From Mesorhizobium qingshengii (GTDB lineage: Bacteria > Pseudomonadota > Alphaproteobacteria > Rhizobiales > Rhizobiaceae), in NCBI RefSeq assembly GCF_900103325.1, contig NZ_FMXM01000002.1:434001-498000 (forward strand): a stretch of DNA of 64,000 bases, in the 5' to 3' direction. Shown in pieces: positions 35,936 to 46,237 of this stretch. Below the pieces are notes generated by a model, which was not told the DNA's origin, did not search any database, and worked only from the letters and a program-made list of their open reading frames with translations. A program made the position numbers and the translations under genes. Each line of letters opens with the position of its first letter. Position 1 is the first letter of the stretch.

Positions 35936-36104
35936 AGCAAATCTCTCTCGAATGTTTTCCCTGGCGATGATCTATGCGTTTTCGCGTTGGGATTCAAACA
36001 CAACTGCGACAGAGTTTATGAAAGGCTGGCGGATGTCACGCATTTTCGACGCCATGGCCCGCTACGAATCCGCGCATCCTCGACAAATGGGCTGCAATTG
36101 CCGG

Positions 36105-36869
36105 TCAATCTTCCGTGACGCGCGGCGTCAGCAAGCCGAGTTCCTCGAGATCGATGTCGGTCAGCGCATCCTCGTCGTCGGTCAACGCATCGGGATCGGC
36201 CGGCGGCTGCGGAATGGAGAAATTCGACGGCATGCGGCCTGAAAGCAGCCCGGCGCCCTTCAGTTCCTCCATGCCGGGAAGATCCCGGATTTCCTCCAGC
36301 GCGAAATGGTCGAGGAACGTGTCGGTCGTACCATAGGTGACGGGACGGCCGGGCGTCCGGCGCCGGCCGCGCATGCGCACCCATTCCGTTTCCAGCAGCG
36401 TGTCGAGCGTGCCTTTCGAGGTTTCGACGCCACGGATGTCCTCGATCTCGGCGCGCGTCACCGGCTGGTGATAGGCGATGATCGCCAGCACTTCGAGCGC
36501 GGCGCGCGACAGCTTGCGCTGCTGCACCGTGTCGCGGCTCATCAGGAAGGCCAGATCGCCGGCGGTGCGAAATGCCCAGGCTTCGCCGACGCGCACCAGA
36601 TTGACGCCGCGCCGTGCATAGATCTGCTGCAGTTCAGCCATGGCGACGGCGACGTTGATGCCGTCAGGCAAGCGCGCCGCGAGCTGCTTTTCGCTGACCG
36701 GTTCGGCGCTGGCGAACACGATCGCCTCGGCCATGCGCACGGCTTCCGCCAGATGCAGTCGCTCGGCCGGGTTCTGTACCTGCTCGGCCGGCTCCTCGGA
36801 AAACAGCACTTCTTCCGGTTCGTCACCAACCTTGAACGGGATAACCGAAGCGTTGGCGCGTTCGCTCAT
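36105..36869 (-). CDS. scpB: Segregation and condensation protein B
   Basis: 254 residues. The winged-helix dimer region has EAIVFASAEPVSEKQLAARL and SRAALEVLAIIAYHQPVTRA, followed by EIEDIRGVETSKGTLDTLLE, the ScpB core. ScpB is a kleisin-associated subunit of SMC condensin. The N terminus (about 40 residues) and the acidic C terminus (about 60 residues) are extensions beyond the usual core. The start overlaps the scpA stop by four bases. Confidence 0.95.
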   Translation of the reverse strand: MSERANASVIPFKVGDEPEEVLFSEEPAEQVQNPAERLHLAEAVRMAEAIVFASAEPVSEKQLAARLPDGINVAVAMAELQQIYARRGVNLVRVGEAWAFRTAGDLAFLMSRDTVQQRKLSRAALEVLAIIAYHQPVTRAEIEDIRGVETSKGTLDTLLETEWVRMRGRRRTPGRPVTYGTTDTFLDHFALEEIRDLPGMEELKGAGLLSGRMPSNFSIPQPPADPDALTDDEDALTDIDLEELGLLTPRVTED

Positions 36870-37708
36870 GATGCCACCTCGACTGCCTTGATTGCCTGCA
36901 CACGGCCGCGCAGATAGATCGGCGCGAACACTTCGTCCTGCCGTACATCCATCTTGCCTTCGCGCACCAGTTCCAGCGTGGCCGCAAAGGAGCTGGCGAT
37001 CGCCGTGCGCCGCTCCTCGGGGCTGGTCATGTACTCGATCAGAAAACTTTCCAGCGTTGCCCAGTCATGCAGGGCCCCGACCAGCCGGGTCAGGATATCG
37101 CGCGCATCCTTGAGCGACCAGACGCCGCGCCTGGCGATCGTCACATTGTTGATCGCCTGCTTCTGCCGCTGCTGGGCATAAGCGGTCAAGAGATCGTAGA
37201 GCGACGCCGAATAGGCGTTGCGCCTTTCGACGATGACCATTTCCGGCATGCCGCGCGCAAACACGTCGCGGCCGAGCCGGTTGCGGTTGACCAGCCGCGC
37301 CGAGGCATCGCGCATGGCTTCCAGCCGCTTGAGCCGGAACTGCAGCACAGCCGCCAGTTCCTCACCGCTTTCGCCCTCGTCGCCCGGCTGCTTGGGAATG
37401 AGAAGTTTCGACTTGAGGAAGGCCAGCCACGCCGCCATCACCAGATAGTCGGCGGCAAGCTCGAGCCGCAGCGCCCTCGCCGTCTCGACAAAGGTCAGAT
37501 ATTGCTCGACCAGCGCCAGGATCGAAATCCTCGCCAGATCGACCTTCTGCGTGCGGGCGAGATGCAGGAGCAGATCGAGCGGACCTTCGAAGCCGGCCAC
37601 ATCGACGACCAGCGACGGGTCGCCAGTGACGCGTGAATCGTCGTTCTCGGCCCACAGACGGTCCATCGGTGCGGCCTTCGCGGCCTTGCTTTCCAATGTC
37701 TCCGCCAC
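36866..37708 (-). CDS. scpA: Segregation and condensation protein A (kleisin)
   Basis: 280 residues. FEGPLDLLLHLARTQKVDLA (about 40-59) is the ScpA N-terminal SMC-binding helix, DYLVMAAWLAFLKSKLLIP is near 86-104, and the C-terminal winged helix ends at 280. ScpA bridges the SMC heads with ScpB. The upstream nagZ gene ends 18 bases before this start. Confidence 0.95.
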   Translation of the reverse strand: MAETLESKAAKAAPMDRLWAENDDSRVTGDPSLVVDVAGFEGPLDLLLHLARTQKVDLARISILALVEQYLTFVETARALRLELAADYLVMAAWLAFLKSKLLIPKQPGDEGESGEELAAVLQFRLKRLEAMRDASARLVNRNRLGRDVFARGMPEMVIVERRNAYSASLYDLLTAYAQQRQKQAINNVTIARRGVWSLKDARDILTRLVGALHDWATLESFLIEYMTSPEERRTAIASSFAATLELVREGKMDVRQDEVFAPIYLRGRVQAIKAVEVAS

Positions 37709-37726
37709 GTCCTCTCGCTTCCTTTG

Positions 37727-38746
37727 TCAGGCCACCGCGTCGAAATAGGTGGCAAATTCCGCACGTATCTCGGCTTCTTCAGCCGCGTCGTGTTTCTTAA
37801 TATAGGTCAGCGCCCGCTTGGCGCGCTCAAGCGACGTGCCTTCAAGCCCTGTGGTGCGCGATGCGATGCCCGCCATCTCCTCGAAAACACCGTTACAGTG
37901 AAGGACCAGATCGCAGCCCGCCGCAAGGATCGAGGCCGCCTTTGTCGGGAAATCCCCAGAAAGTGCCTTCATCGAGGTGTCGTCGCTCATCAGCAGCCCG
38001 TCGAAGCCGATCTCGCGACGAATGATCTCATCGATGACCTTTCCGGAAGTCGTCGCCGGGTTGTTGGGATCGATCGCGCTGTAGACGACATGCGCCGTCA
38101 TCGCCATCGGCAGATGGTTGAGTTCCCTGAACGGGGCAAAGTCATGCCGCTGCAGATCGCTCAGCGAGGCGTTGACTATCGGCAATTCGAAATGCGTGTC
38201 GGCAAAGGCTCGCCCGTGGCCCGGAATGTGCTTCATGACCGGCAACACCCCGCCCGCCATCAGGCCTTCGGCCGCGGCCCGGCCCAGTTCGATGACAGGG
38301 CGCGGCTCCTTGCCGTAAGCACGCGCGCCGATGACGTCGCTGGCGCCTTCGATCGGCACGTCGAGCACCGGCAGGCAATCCGCCGTAATGCCATAGCGCA
38401 AGAGATCGAAAGCATGCAGCCGCGCCATCAGCCAAGCCGCGCGCGCGCCGGCGTCGTGATCGTTGCGCCACAACGCGCCGAGCGCGCCGCCGGCGGGATA
38501 GTTCGGCGCCAGCGGCGGGCGCAGGCGCTGCACCCGGCCGCCCTCCTGGTCTATGAACACCAGCGCGTCCGGGCGTCCGATGCAGTCGCGCATCTCGGCG
38601 ACCAGATCGCGGATCTGCTCTGTCTCGCCAATGTTGCGCGCGAACAGGATGAAAGCCCAAGGGCATTCATTGCGATAGAAATTGATTTCTTCGCGGGTGA
38701 GCGATTTCCCGGCACAGCCGAGGATCATGGATTTTGATTCGGTCAT
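37727..38746 (-). CDS. nagZ: Beta-N-acetylhexosaminidase NagZ
   Basis: 339 residues. The enzyme removes N-acetylglucosamine from muropeptides during cell-wall recycling (GH3). KHIPGHGRAFADTHFELP (about 170-187) is the GH3 NagZ signature carrying the flexible-loop His, and the nucleophile Asp is in LLMSDDTSMKALSG. IDQEGGRVQRLRPP is near residue 65. The length is normal. Its position between the SPOR protein and scpA is conserved in rhizobia. Confidence 0.95.
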   Translation of the reverse strand: MTESKSMILGCAGKSLTREEINFYRNECPWAFILFARNIGETEQIRDLVAEMRDCIGRPDALVFIDQEGGRVQRLRPPLAPNYPAGGALGALWRNDHDAGARAAWLMARLHAFDLLRYGITADCLPVLDVPIEGASDVIGARAYGKEPRPVIELGRAAAEGLMAGGVLPVMKHIPGHGRAFADTHFELPIVNASLSDLQRHDFAPFRELNHLPMAMTAHVVYSAIDPNNPATTSGKVIDEIIRREIGFDGLLMSDDTSMKALSGDFPTKAASILAAGCDLVLHCNGVFEEMAGIASRTTGLEGTSLERAKRALTYIKKHDAAEEAEIRAEFATYFDAVA

Positions 38747-38861
38747 GCCGGGAGTCTAAGGCTTCGCGCGATCAAAGGGAATCGTCCCGGACAGATGCGG
38801 TCAAACGTCAGATCTGCTTCCACATGAACAAGTCGGAGCACATGAAAAAATCGGGCACATG

Positions 38862-38899
38862 AAAAAGCCGGCGTGGCCCTTGGGTCACGCCGGCTTTGA
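38862..38899 (-). terminator. Intrinsic terminator of the SPOR gene
   Basis: On the minus strand AAAGCCGGCGTG and CACGCCGGCTTT enclose a ten-base loop, followed by TT. It lies directly after the SPOR stop. Just beyond it, 38821-38871 contains three imperfect copies of a 17-base unit (CACATGAAAAAnTCGGG). Confidence 0.85.
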
Positions 38900-38914
38900 T
38901 TGGCTGGTCAGTTC

Positions 38915-41900
38915 CTAGCGCGACACGAAGCAGTTGCCGCCGGCCGCCTTGTAGCTGGTGCACAGGTTGATCGCATCGTTGCGCGACTGCGCGGGCACGC
39001 GGACGCGGTAGAAAGTGCCCTTGCCGGCGATTTCGGCCTTGACGATGTTAGCGGTGCGGCCGGCAAGCACGCTGCCGTAGCGGCGCTGCAGGTCCTGGTA
39101 GCTGGACTGGGCGCTTTCGACCGTCGGCTGCGAAGCGATCTGCATCGACCATGAACCCCCGCCGGTCGCGGTTGACGACGGATCGATGGACGCAACCTGA
39201 TCGGGCTTGACCTCGCCGACGACATCAACCGGCTGGTCGGACGGGCGCTGCGGCGCGACCGGAACCTTGGCCGGCGTGTTGGCCGACTGAGCCTTGGGCT
39301 TGGCTGCCGGCTTGAGCGCCGGCTCGTCATCCGCCTGGACGGCGGCTGGCGCCACGGTGCCAGTCTGGTCCGCGTCGGCCTGCGCCGCCGGGGCAACATG
39401 CTGCGGCGCCGGATCGACCGGCTCGGTGGCGGCCACCTGCGGTGCGGCGGGCGCCGGATCCTCGCGCGGCACCAGCGAACCGTCTGATTTGACCACCATG
39501 GTCCTCACCTTGCGCGGCGCAACCGCGACGACGTCGGCGTTCGTACCCTTGTCGGCATCCTGCAGCACCTGCGCGATGCGATCCTCGGATTTCGGCGCCG
39601 GAGCGGCCGCAACGGCATTACCGGCCGCATCCGCACCATCAGTGGCGGCGGTGGCATCATCGGCCGTACCCGGCGAAAGATCGATGGCACGAGCTGGGTC
39701 CTTAGCCTGCACATCCACCGGCTCTTCGGTGTTGGTGACCAGCTTTTCCTGGACCGGCTGGGTGGGCTTCGCCCCCTTGGCCACCGCGTCGTAGACCTTG
39801 TTGTCCTGGTTGGGCACCACGGCGCCGCCCGGATTTTCCGGCTTGACCTTGATCGGCGTGTTATCGGCCTTGACGATCACCGGCGCTTCGCTGCCGCCCT
39901 TGCCGCCGAATGACAGCGCAAAGGCGCCGAGGCCGCCAGCCACCGCCACGGCACCGATAATCGCGGCAATGAACATGCCACGCCCACGCGAGGATTTTGC
40001 TGCCTCCCGCTCGCCGAGCCCCGGAACAGACATCGCCTCGTCCAGCTCGGGATCGTAGTCGAGCTCATCGACGGTGAAGTCTTCCGCCTGTGAAACCGGC
40101 TGGCTGCCGGGCAGGTTGTCGAGGTTGAAGCCGTCAGCGGCATCGGCATAGCCCATGGGCGTCGCCGCGCGGGCAGGCATTTCCATCGGCCGCGCCGTAT
40201 AGGTCCGCGCTTCCGGCTGATAGCCTGGCTTGAGCCCCTCATGGCCCGGCTTGACTTGATCATAGCCCGGCTTGACCTGGTCATAACCCTGCTTAACTTG
40301 GTCATAGCCCGGCTTGAAACCGGCATTGTAGGATTCATCGTCATAGGACGCGCTGGATGCGTTGGCCGCTGGAGCAGCAGCAACATCCACCGCGTTCATG
40401 TCTGTGAGCAGGCTGGCGAACTCGGCATCAAGATCGTCATAGCCAGACGCCGCCGGCTCGTCTTCCTCGAAGTGCAGTTCCGGAATGTCGAGATCGTCCG
40501 CCAGCGCCACGACACGTTCCGGCACATCGACTGTCTCGACATCAGGCATTTCTTCGTAACGCGCAGGCTGTCGCGCCTGCGGCACGGATACAGGGTCTGC
40601 AGGGGCGACAATTTCAACTGGCTCGGCCGAACGGTAGGACGGCACGGCAGCCACTGCCGGCGTCGCGGCCACGGATGCCATCGAAGCGGTCGGTTGAGCG
40701 GCAAATGTGGGCTGTTGCGGAACCGGTGTCACGCGGCTCCACGAGCGGGCAGGTTCTGCCGGTGCGGAACGCTCCGCCAGCCAATCGAGAGAATCAGCCT
40801 CATCTTGCTGGGAAGCGGCCACGTCATGCGGATCGAGGCTTTTGGCCAGCGCCGCGTCGAACGCATCATTGTCGAAATCGACATCAGCCTGTCCGGCGAC
40901 ATCCGAGCCCAGATCCTCGCCCCGAAGTTCATCAACCAGAAGATCGTCGAGATCCGCTTCGGCGGCCTGGGCGGTGTCAGGCTGTTGCGGTTCATCAGGC
41001 GTGGTTTCGTCAAGATCCCAGTCGAGGTCGCCAACGAGATCAGTCGATTCCTCGGCGCTTTTTGCCACGGCAACAGCCGGCTGAGCGGCGACGGCTGGCT
41101 GAACCATGACGGCCTCGCTGGCCACCGGCGCCGTGCGCGCGGTCATGGCGCCCAGCAGCGCGTTCAACTCGTCTTCCAGACTTCGTTCATCCGCGATGGG
41201 GGCGTGCACCGGCTCGGCCACAGTGGCGGCTGGCGCTGCCGGCTGAACGGCAGCGGCGGCAATCTCGGCAACCGGCTCTTCGGCCGTGTCGACAAACGCA
41301 TCGTCGAAGTTCAGGTCGAAGGCATCGTCCGACGCCTCTGCGGGCCTGTGGCTTTCGCCCTTCGCGTCTACTTCATCAGCGAGCAAGTCATGCGTTTCCG
41401 GCGCATCGAACGCGACCGGGCGATCCGAGGCAACATCGAAATCCATGTCGACATCAGCCATGGCGTCGTCCGCGTGGCCGGCGAAATCGCCGTTGGAGAT
41501 CGCCTGGGTGTCACTCACGGCTGCCTGAGCCGGCAAGGGGTACGCGACCGCATCCGCCTCGATGTGGGACTGCTCCGCGGACGACTGATTGTCGAGCATC
41601 AGCTCGTCCTCGAGCGAGATCGCAACCGCATCGTCGAATTCAGGATCGTAGGCCGGCTCGACAGAAGCATGCATGTCGGCAGCGGCAACAACGTGCTGGG
41701 CTTCGTCGGCTTCGTCATCGATCTGGAAATCCTGATCGAGCGACGCCGCGAGCTCGTCTTCCATCGGCTGATCGTCTTCGAATGGCGAAACGTCTTCGAG
41801 CGAACTGGCGACGGCATTGTCGAAATCGGAGCCGAAAGCCGCCTCGACGGATGGTGCGGTTTCGGCTGCGCCGAGATCAGCATGATCGGCGACGGCCGCA

Positions 41901-42253
41901 TGGTCGTCGAAATCCGCCATGTCCAGATGGAAATCGTCGTCGAGCGACACAGCAAGATCGTCGTCCGCCGCACTGACGGCAGCCGCTTCGAATGCCGGCT
42001 CACGAGCCTCGATAACCGGAGCCGCGGCGCTGTCGTCGGCGCCGAACTCGCCCATCAGTTCCTTTTCGAGGTCGATGTCGAAATCGCCCTCTTCCGCAGG
42101 CTGATCGGCAACGGCAGCTTTCGGCTGGGCAGGCGCTTGCGGCCTGACCGGCTGGCGCGGGTCGAATCCCATGATCCTCGTCAGTTCCGCGAACGGATCA
42201 TCGTCGGCGATGTCGTTGTGGTCGGCTGCTCTCAGCTGGGTTCTGTCTGCCAT
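38915..42253 (-). CDS. Large acidic membrane protein with C-terminal SPOR domain
   Basis: 1112 residues from the ATG at 42253. The N-terminal ~750 residues are highly acidic and repetitive (DDDLAVSLDDDFHLDMADFD and similar blocks with DFDDAV and LEDELA). One membrane helix lies near residue 760 (GMFIAAIIGAVAVAGGLGAF), and the last ~75 residues are a SPOR domain (SWSMQIASQPTVESAQSSYQ then RVRVPAQSRNDAINLC), which binds glycan strands bare of stem peptides at the septum. The topology is therefore a long cytoplasmic acidic segment, one helix and a periplasmic SPOR end. It is likely a division protein. The extreme length of the acidic part and a heptad-repeat block at 40213-40316 stand out. Confidence 0.88.
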   Translation of the reverse strand: MADRTQLRAADHNDIADDDPFAELTRIMGFDPRQPVRPQAPAQPKAAVADQPAEEGDFDIDLEKELMGEFGADDSAAAPVIEAREPAFEAAAVSAADDDLAVSLDDDFHLDMADFDDHAAVADHADLGAAETAPSVEAAFGSDFDNAVASSLEDVSPFEDDQPMEDELAASLDQDFQIDDEADEAQHVVAAADMHASVEPAYDPEFDDAVAISLEDELMLDNQSSAEQSHIEADAVAYPLPAQAAVSDTQAISNGDFAGHADDAMADVDMDFDVASDRPVAFDAPETHDLLADEVDAKGESHRPAEASDDAFDLNFDDAFVDTAEEPVAEIAAAAVQPAAPAATVAEPVHAPIADERSLEDELNALLGAMTARTAPVASEAVMVQPAVAAQPAVAVAKSAEESTDLVGDLDWDLDETTPDEPQQPDTAQAAEADLDDLLVDELRGEDLGSDVAGQADVDFDNDAFDAALAKSLDPHDVAASQQDEADSLDWLAERSAPAEPARSWSRVTPVPQQPTFAAQPTASMASVAATPAVAAVPSYRSAEPVEIVAPADPVSVPQARQPARYEEMPDVETVDVPERVVALADDLDIPELHFEEDEPAASGYDDLDAEFASLLTDMNAVDVAAAPAANASSASYDDESYNAGFKPGYDQVKQGYDQVKPGYDQVKPGHEGLKPGYQPEARTYTARPMEMPARAATPMGYADAADGFNLDNLPGSQPVSQAEDFTVDELDYDPELDEAMSVPGLGEREAAKSSRGRGMFIAAIIGAVAVAGGLGAFALSFGGKGGSEAPVIVKADNTPIKVKPENPGGAVVPNQDNKVYDAVAKGAKPTQPVQEKLVTNTEEPVDVQAKDPARAIDLSPGTADDATAATDGADAAGNAVAAAPAPKSEDRIAQVLQDADKGTNADVVAVAPRKVRTMVVKSDGSLVPREDPAPAAPQVAATEPVDPAPQHVAPAAQADADQTGTVAPAAVQADDEPALKPAAKPKAQSANTPAKVPVAPQRPSDQPVDVVGEVKPDQVASIDPSSTATGGGSWSMQIASQPTVESAQSSYQDLQRRYGSVLAGRTANIVKAEIAGKGTFYRVRVPAQSRNDAINLCTSYKAAGGNCFVSR
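40213..40316 (-). repeat. In-frame tandem repeat in the SPOR gene
   Basis: Five 7-residue units (21 bases each) read KPGYDQV-KQGYDQV-KPGYDQV-KPGHEGL-KPGYQPE. The unit boundary is constant, so the block arose by in-frame duplication. Confidence 0.8.
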
Positions 42254-42356
42254 TATTGTTCCCGAACTCGCACTCATTCGGACGCCATGGACGTCGCGTA
42301 GGGTTGGCCCTTACCAGCGCAATGTGGGCAAAAGGTGACAGGTTTTTTAGTCAAAC

Positions 42357-44114
42357 CTAACGCATTTCGGTGGGCGCGGCGGCTCCGATCAACGTCAGGC
42401 CGGACGTCAGAACGTCCGAAACAGCCTGCACCAGCCCTAGTCTGGCATGCGTCAATTGTCGGTCGTTAACCTTAACAAAACGTAAGTCCGGATTATCGGT
42501 ACCGCGGTTCCAGTGTCCATGGAAACTGGAAGCCAGATCGTAGAGATAAAATGCCAGCCGATGCGGCTCGAGCGCAAGTGCCGCGGACTCGATCAGGCGT
42601 GGATATTCGGCAAGCTTGCGGATCAGGCCGATCTCGCCCTCGTCGGTCAGTGATGTCACAGCGGCGGCAAGGCTGGCGCGGTCGAAATTCGCCTCCCCCA
42701 ACTGCTCGCTCGCCTGCCGGAACACCGAATGGCAGCGCGCCGAGGCGTACTGCACGTAGAACACCGGGTTGTCCTTGGACTGCTCGGTCACCTTGGCGAA
42801 GTCGAAATCCAGCGGCGCATCGTTCTTGCGATAGAGCATCATGAAGCGGATCGCGTCGCGGCCGACCTCCTCCACCACTTCGCGCAGGGTGACGAAATCG
42901 CCGGAGCGCTTCGACATGCGCACCGGTTCGCCGTCGCGAAACAGTTTCACCAGTTGGCACAGCAGCACCGTGAGTTTCACTTCGTCGCCGGCAATTGCGC
43001 GTGCCAGCGCTTCCAGCCGCTTGACATAGCCGCCATGGTCGGCGCCGAGCACGTAGATCAGGTCGACGAAGCCGCGATCGACCTTGTCCTTGAGATAGGC
43101 GACGTCGGCGGCGAAATAGGTGAAAGAACCATCGGACTTGACCAGCGCCCGGTCCATGTCGTCACCGACGGCCGTCGAGCGGAACAGGGTCTGCTCGCGA
43201 TCCTCCCAATCGTCGGGCTTCTCGCCCTTGGGCGGCGGCAGCTTGCCCTTGTAGATATGGCCCTTCAGCGTCAGGTCGCTAATGGCCGAGCGAATCTTCC
43301 TGGCATTGTCGGCGTGCAGCGTGCGCTCGGAGAAGAACACGTCGTGATGCACGTTGAGCAGCGCCAGATCCTCGCGGATCATCGCCATCATCGCATCAAT
43401 GGTGCGGTCCTTGACGATGGCGAGAGCCTCGTCATCCGGCATCTGCAGCAAGGAGTGGCCAAATTCCTTGGCCAGCGCCTGGCCGACAGGAACCAGGTAA
43501 TCGCCGGGGTAAAGCCCGGCCGGGATCTCGCCGATATCCTCGCCAAGCGCCTCGCGGTAGCGCAGCACAACCGAACGGCCGAGCACGTCGATCTGCGAGC
43601 CGGCATCGTTGATGATATATTCCTTGGTCACATCGTAGCCGGCGAAGGCCATCAGATTGGCGAGCGCGTCGCCGACCACGGCGCCCCGGCAATGGCCGAC
43701 ATGCATCGGACCCGTCGGGTTGGCCGAGACATATTCGACATTGGTTTTCCTGCCCCCACCAACCGTCGAGCGGCCATAATTGCGGCCTTCGCCAAGTAGT
43801 GCGGTAAGATGCGCCTGCCAGAAACCGTCCTTCAGCCGTAGATTGACGAAGCCAGGCCCGGCGACTTCGGCGGCGGCGACATCCTTGTCGTCCCGCAGCG
43901 CTTGCGCCAGCCTTTCGGCCAGCATGCGCGGATTCTGGCCCGTCGGCTTGGCCAGAACCATGGCCGCATTGGTTGCTAGATCGCCGTGGCTGGCGTCGCG
44001 TGGCGGCTCGACGGCAATGCGCGACAGGTCGGGCGAAACGCCGTCATTGTCTTTCAAATCAAGCGCTTCGACGGCTTTTATGATTCGCGCGGTGAAATCG
44101 GCGAAAATGTTCAT
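42357..44114 (-). CDS. argS: Arginyl-tRNA synthetase
   Basis: 585 residues, class I. The HIGH motif is [20 protein letters not shown] near residue 135, and the KMSKS-like motif is the variant [20 protein letters not shown] near 400. [11 protein letters not shown] is diagnostic for ArgRS. An N-terminal tRNA-binding domain and a C-terminal anticodon-binding domain fill the rest. It lies between dgt and the SPOR gene in one co-oriented run. Confidence 0.97.
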   Translation of the reverse strand: MNIFADFTARIIKAVEALDLKDNDGVSPDLSRIAVEPPRDASHGDLATNAAMVLAKPTGQNPRMLAERLAQALRDDKDVAAAEVAGPGFVNLRLKDGFWQAHLTALLGEGRNYGRSTVGGGRKTNVEYVSANPTGPMHVGHCRGAVVGDALANLMAFAGYDVTKEYIINDAGSQIDVLGRSVVLRYREALGEDIGEIPAGLYPGDYLVPVGQALAKEFGHSLLQMPDDEALAIVKDRTIDAMMAMIREDLALLNVHHDVFFSERTLHADNARKIRSAISDLTLKGHIYKGKLPPPKGEKPDDWEDREQTLFRSTAVGDDMDRALVKSDGSFTYFAADVAYLKDKVDRGFVDLIYVLGADHGGYVKRLEALARAIAGDEVKLTVLLCQLVKLFRDGEPVRMSKRSGDFVTLREVVEEVGRDAIRFMMLYRKNDAPLDFDFAKVTEQSKDNPVFYVQYASARCHSVFRQASEQLGEANFDRASLAAAVTSLTDEGEIGLIRKLAEYPRLIESAALALEPHRLAFYLYDLASSFHGHWNRGTDNPDLRFVKVNDRQLTHARLGLVQAVSDVLTSGLTLIGAAAPTEMR

Positions 44115-44188
44115 TGGTCTGGCTCTGGGGTCTGGCGCTGGCGGCTTTACAAGGAATCCGGCTCGTTGCCGGTAAAATCGAGCCCGCC

Positions 44189-45403
44189 CTAGCTCAAATC
44201 CGGCGTATGGTCAAACAAACGCCGGTGCTCCTTGAGCGCGTAGGTATCGGTCATGCCGGCCAGGAAATCGGCGACGCTGCGCGCCTTGATGCGATCGTCG
44301 GCCCGATCCAGCCCCTCGCGCCAGCCGTCCGGCATGGCGCGAGGGTCGGCGAAGTAGACGTCGAACAGGTCCCTGACGATCTGCTCGGCGTCGGCGCGCA
44401 CCCGCATGACCTCCTCGTGCCGGTAGAGATGCTTGTAGAGAAAAGCCTTCAGTTCCTTCTCGGCCGCAGCCATCTCAGTCGAGAAGGTGACCATGGTCTC
44501 GCCCGCCGCCCTCACCGCGTCGGCGCTCTGCGGCCTGATGCGCTCCAGATTGGCGGTCGTCGACCTGATCACATCCTCGACCATAGCGGTGATCTGCCGC
44601 CGCATCAGTTCATGGCCGGTGCGCACGACATCGAGACCTGGATAGCGTGCACGCACGCCCTGCAGGATCGTTCCCGGCAGCGAGACAGTCTCCAGCATGT
44701 CCAGCGTCAGCAGCCCAGCTCTCAGGCCGTCGTCGATATCATGCGTGTTGTAGGCGATGTCGTCGGCGATCGCCGCGCATTGCGCCTCGATGCCGGCAAA
44801 CCGGTCCAGTTCGAGGTCGTGCAGTTGTGAGTAATCACGGATCGCTTGCGGCACCGGCCCTTTCAGGCCCTTGCCGTTGACGTCCGTCATCGGCCCGTTG
44901 TGCTTGACCAGGCCTTCGAGCGTCTCCCAGGTCAGGTTCAGCCCGTCGAATTCGGCGTAGCGCGCCTCCAGCCTTGTCACGATGCGCAGCGATTGCGCAT
45001 TGTGGTCGAAGCCGCCCCATTCTGCCATTTTCTCGTTCAGCGCGTCCTCGCCGGTGTGGCCAAAGGGCGTGTGGCCGAAGTCATGCACCAGCGCCACCGC
45101 CTCGGCGAGGTCCTCGTCGCCGCGCAACGCTCGCGCCAGGGCGCGGGCGATCTGCGCCACTTCGATCGAATGGGTCAGCCGAGTGCGATAATGGTCGCCC
45201 TCATGGGCAATGAAGACCTGCGTCTTGTGCTTCAGCCGCCGGAATGCCGTTGAATGGATGATGCGGTCGCGATCGCGCTGGAACGGCGTGCGGGTCGGGC
45301 TTTCGGCCTCGTCGAAAAGCCGTCCGCGCGACTTTGCCGGGTCGCAGGCATAGGCTGCGCGCGGCCGATAGCCGAATCCGATGTCGCCAAGCTCATTTGT
45401 CAT
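44189..45403 (-). CDS. dgt: Deoxyguanosinetriphosphate triphosphohydrolase-like protein
   Basis: 404 residues from the ATG at 45403 ([20 protein letters not shown]). The HD-domain metal site is [19 protein letters not shown] near 115-133, with [20 protein letters not shown] upstream. [20 protein letters not shown] is typical of the short dGTPase-like family. Enzymes of this family cut dNTPs to nucleosides and triphosphate. It is divergent from erpA with 76 bases between the starts. Confidence 0.93.
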   Translation of the reverse strand: MTNELGDIGFGYRPRAAYACDPAKSRGRLFDEAESPTRTPFQRDRDRIIHSTAFRRLKHKTQVFIAHEGDHYRTRLTHSIEVAQIARALARALRGDEDLAEAVALVHDFGHTPFGHTGEDALNEKMAEWGGFDHNAQSLRIVTRLEARYAEFDGLNLTWETLEGLVKHNGPMTDVNGKGLKGPVPQAIRDYSQLHDLELDRFAGIEAQCAAIADDIAYNTHDIDDGLRAGLLTLDMLETVSLPGTILQGVRARYPGLDVVRTGHELMRRQITAMVEDVIRSTTANLERIRPQSADAVRAAGETMVTFSTEMAAAEKELKAFLYKHLYRHEEVMRVRADAEQIVRDLFDVYFADPRAMPDGWREGLDRADDRIKARSVADFLAGMTDTYALKEHRRLFDHTPDLS

Positions 45404-45479
45404 GGCTGATGCCGCCGCAGTTGACTTGCCCCGTCGCGCTTCATACCTATCATGTGAAACCGAAAGCAAGGTGACGCCC

Positions 45480-45827
45480 ATGGGCGCGGATGCCAAGACT
45501 GCCATGAAAGTCGATATGACCGAGGCTGCCGCCAAGCGGATCGCCAAGATTGTCTCAGGGCAAGCCGGCAAGACAGCGTTGCGCGTTTCCGTCGAAGGCG
45601 GTGGTTGCTCCGGCTTTTCCTACAAGTTCGATCTGGTCGACACCCGCAACGATGACGACGTCGCCATCGAGAAGGACGGCGCCACGGTGCTGATCGACGA
45701 TTTGTCCCTAGTCTATATGGGCGGTTCGGTCATCGACTTCGTCGACGATCTGATGGGCCAGTCCTTCCAGATTCGCAATCCGAATGCGGTCGCCTCCTGC
45801 GGCTGCGGCACCAGCTTCTCCGTCTAA
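45480..45827 (+). CDS. erpA: Iron-sulfur cluster insertion protein, A-type carrier
   Basis: 115 residues from the ATG at 45480, chosen because AAGGTG lies seven bases upstream. The three cluster-binding cysteines are all there: [11 protein letters not shown] (Cys43) and the CGCGTSF end (Cys near 107 and 109). A-type carriers deliver 4Fe-4S clusters to apoproteins. The length matches ErpA better than longer homologues. The frame is open upstream to 45381, but that part is antisense to dgt and has no homology. It begins a three-gene plus-strand group with the VOC protein and xth. Confidence 0.92.
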   Translation: MGADAKTAMKVDMTEAAAKRIAKIVSGQAGKTALRVSVEGGGCSGFSYKFDLVDTRNDDDVAIEKDGATVLIDDLSLVYMGGSVIDFVDDLMGQSFQIRNPNAVASCGCGTSFSV

Positions 45828-45837
45828 AGCCATTGCC

Positions 45838-46230
45838 ATGCCTGCCATCGGCGCGGTCCGTCAGATCGCGCTGTCGGCCGGACGCGACCTCGACGCGACA
45901 TTGGCCTTCTGGCGCGATGTGCTCGGCATGAAGCTGCATGCGCGCTTCGATCCGCCCGGTATTGCCTTCATCATGGCCGGCGATGTGCGGTTGCTGTTCA
46001 CTGACGGCATACCGGCCGGAACTGTCTATCTCGACATGTCAGGCCTCGACGATTTCCATGCCCAGGCGAAAGCCGCGGGTGTGCCGTTCACCGCGCCGCC
46101 GACGCTCGTCCATCGCGACACCGAAGGCCAGTTCGGTCCGGCGGGGGAAAGCGAATGGATGGCCTTCCTAAAGGACCCGGCCGGCAATACGATCGGCCTG
46201 GTCGAACGCCATCCGCCGCAAGAACAATGA
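45838..46230 (+). CDS. VOC (glyoxalase/bleomycin-resistance) superfamily protein
   Basis: 130 residues from the ATG at 45838, ten bases after erpA. The sequence RDLDATLAFWRDVLGMKLHA, then LDDFHAQAKAAGVPFT and MAFLKDPAGNTIGLVERHPP, is the two-repeat VOC fold with the final Glu metal ligand in GLVE. Members include glyoxalase I and dioxygenases. The substrate cannot be predicted here. Confidence 0.82.
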   Translation: MPAIGAVRQIALSAGRDLDATLAFWRDVLGMKLHARFDPPGIAFIMAGDVRLLFTDGIPAGTVYLDMSGLDDFHAQAKAAGVPFTAPPTLVHRDTEGQFGPAGESEWMAFLKDPAGNTIGLVERHPPQEQ

Positions 46231-46237
46231 GACCGTC

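Noticed and set aside
40241..42301. Long plus-strand frame of 686 codons inside the SPOR gene
   Set aside because: It is antisense to a protein with a clear SPOR domain and membrane helix, and its product is Arg/Leu-rich with no family. The open frame follows from the biased codons of the acidic repeats.
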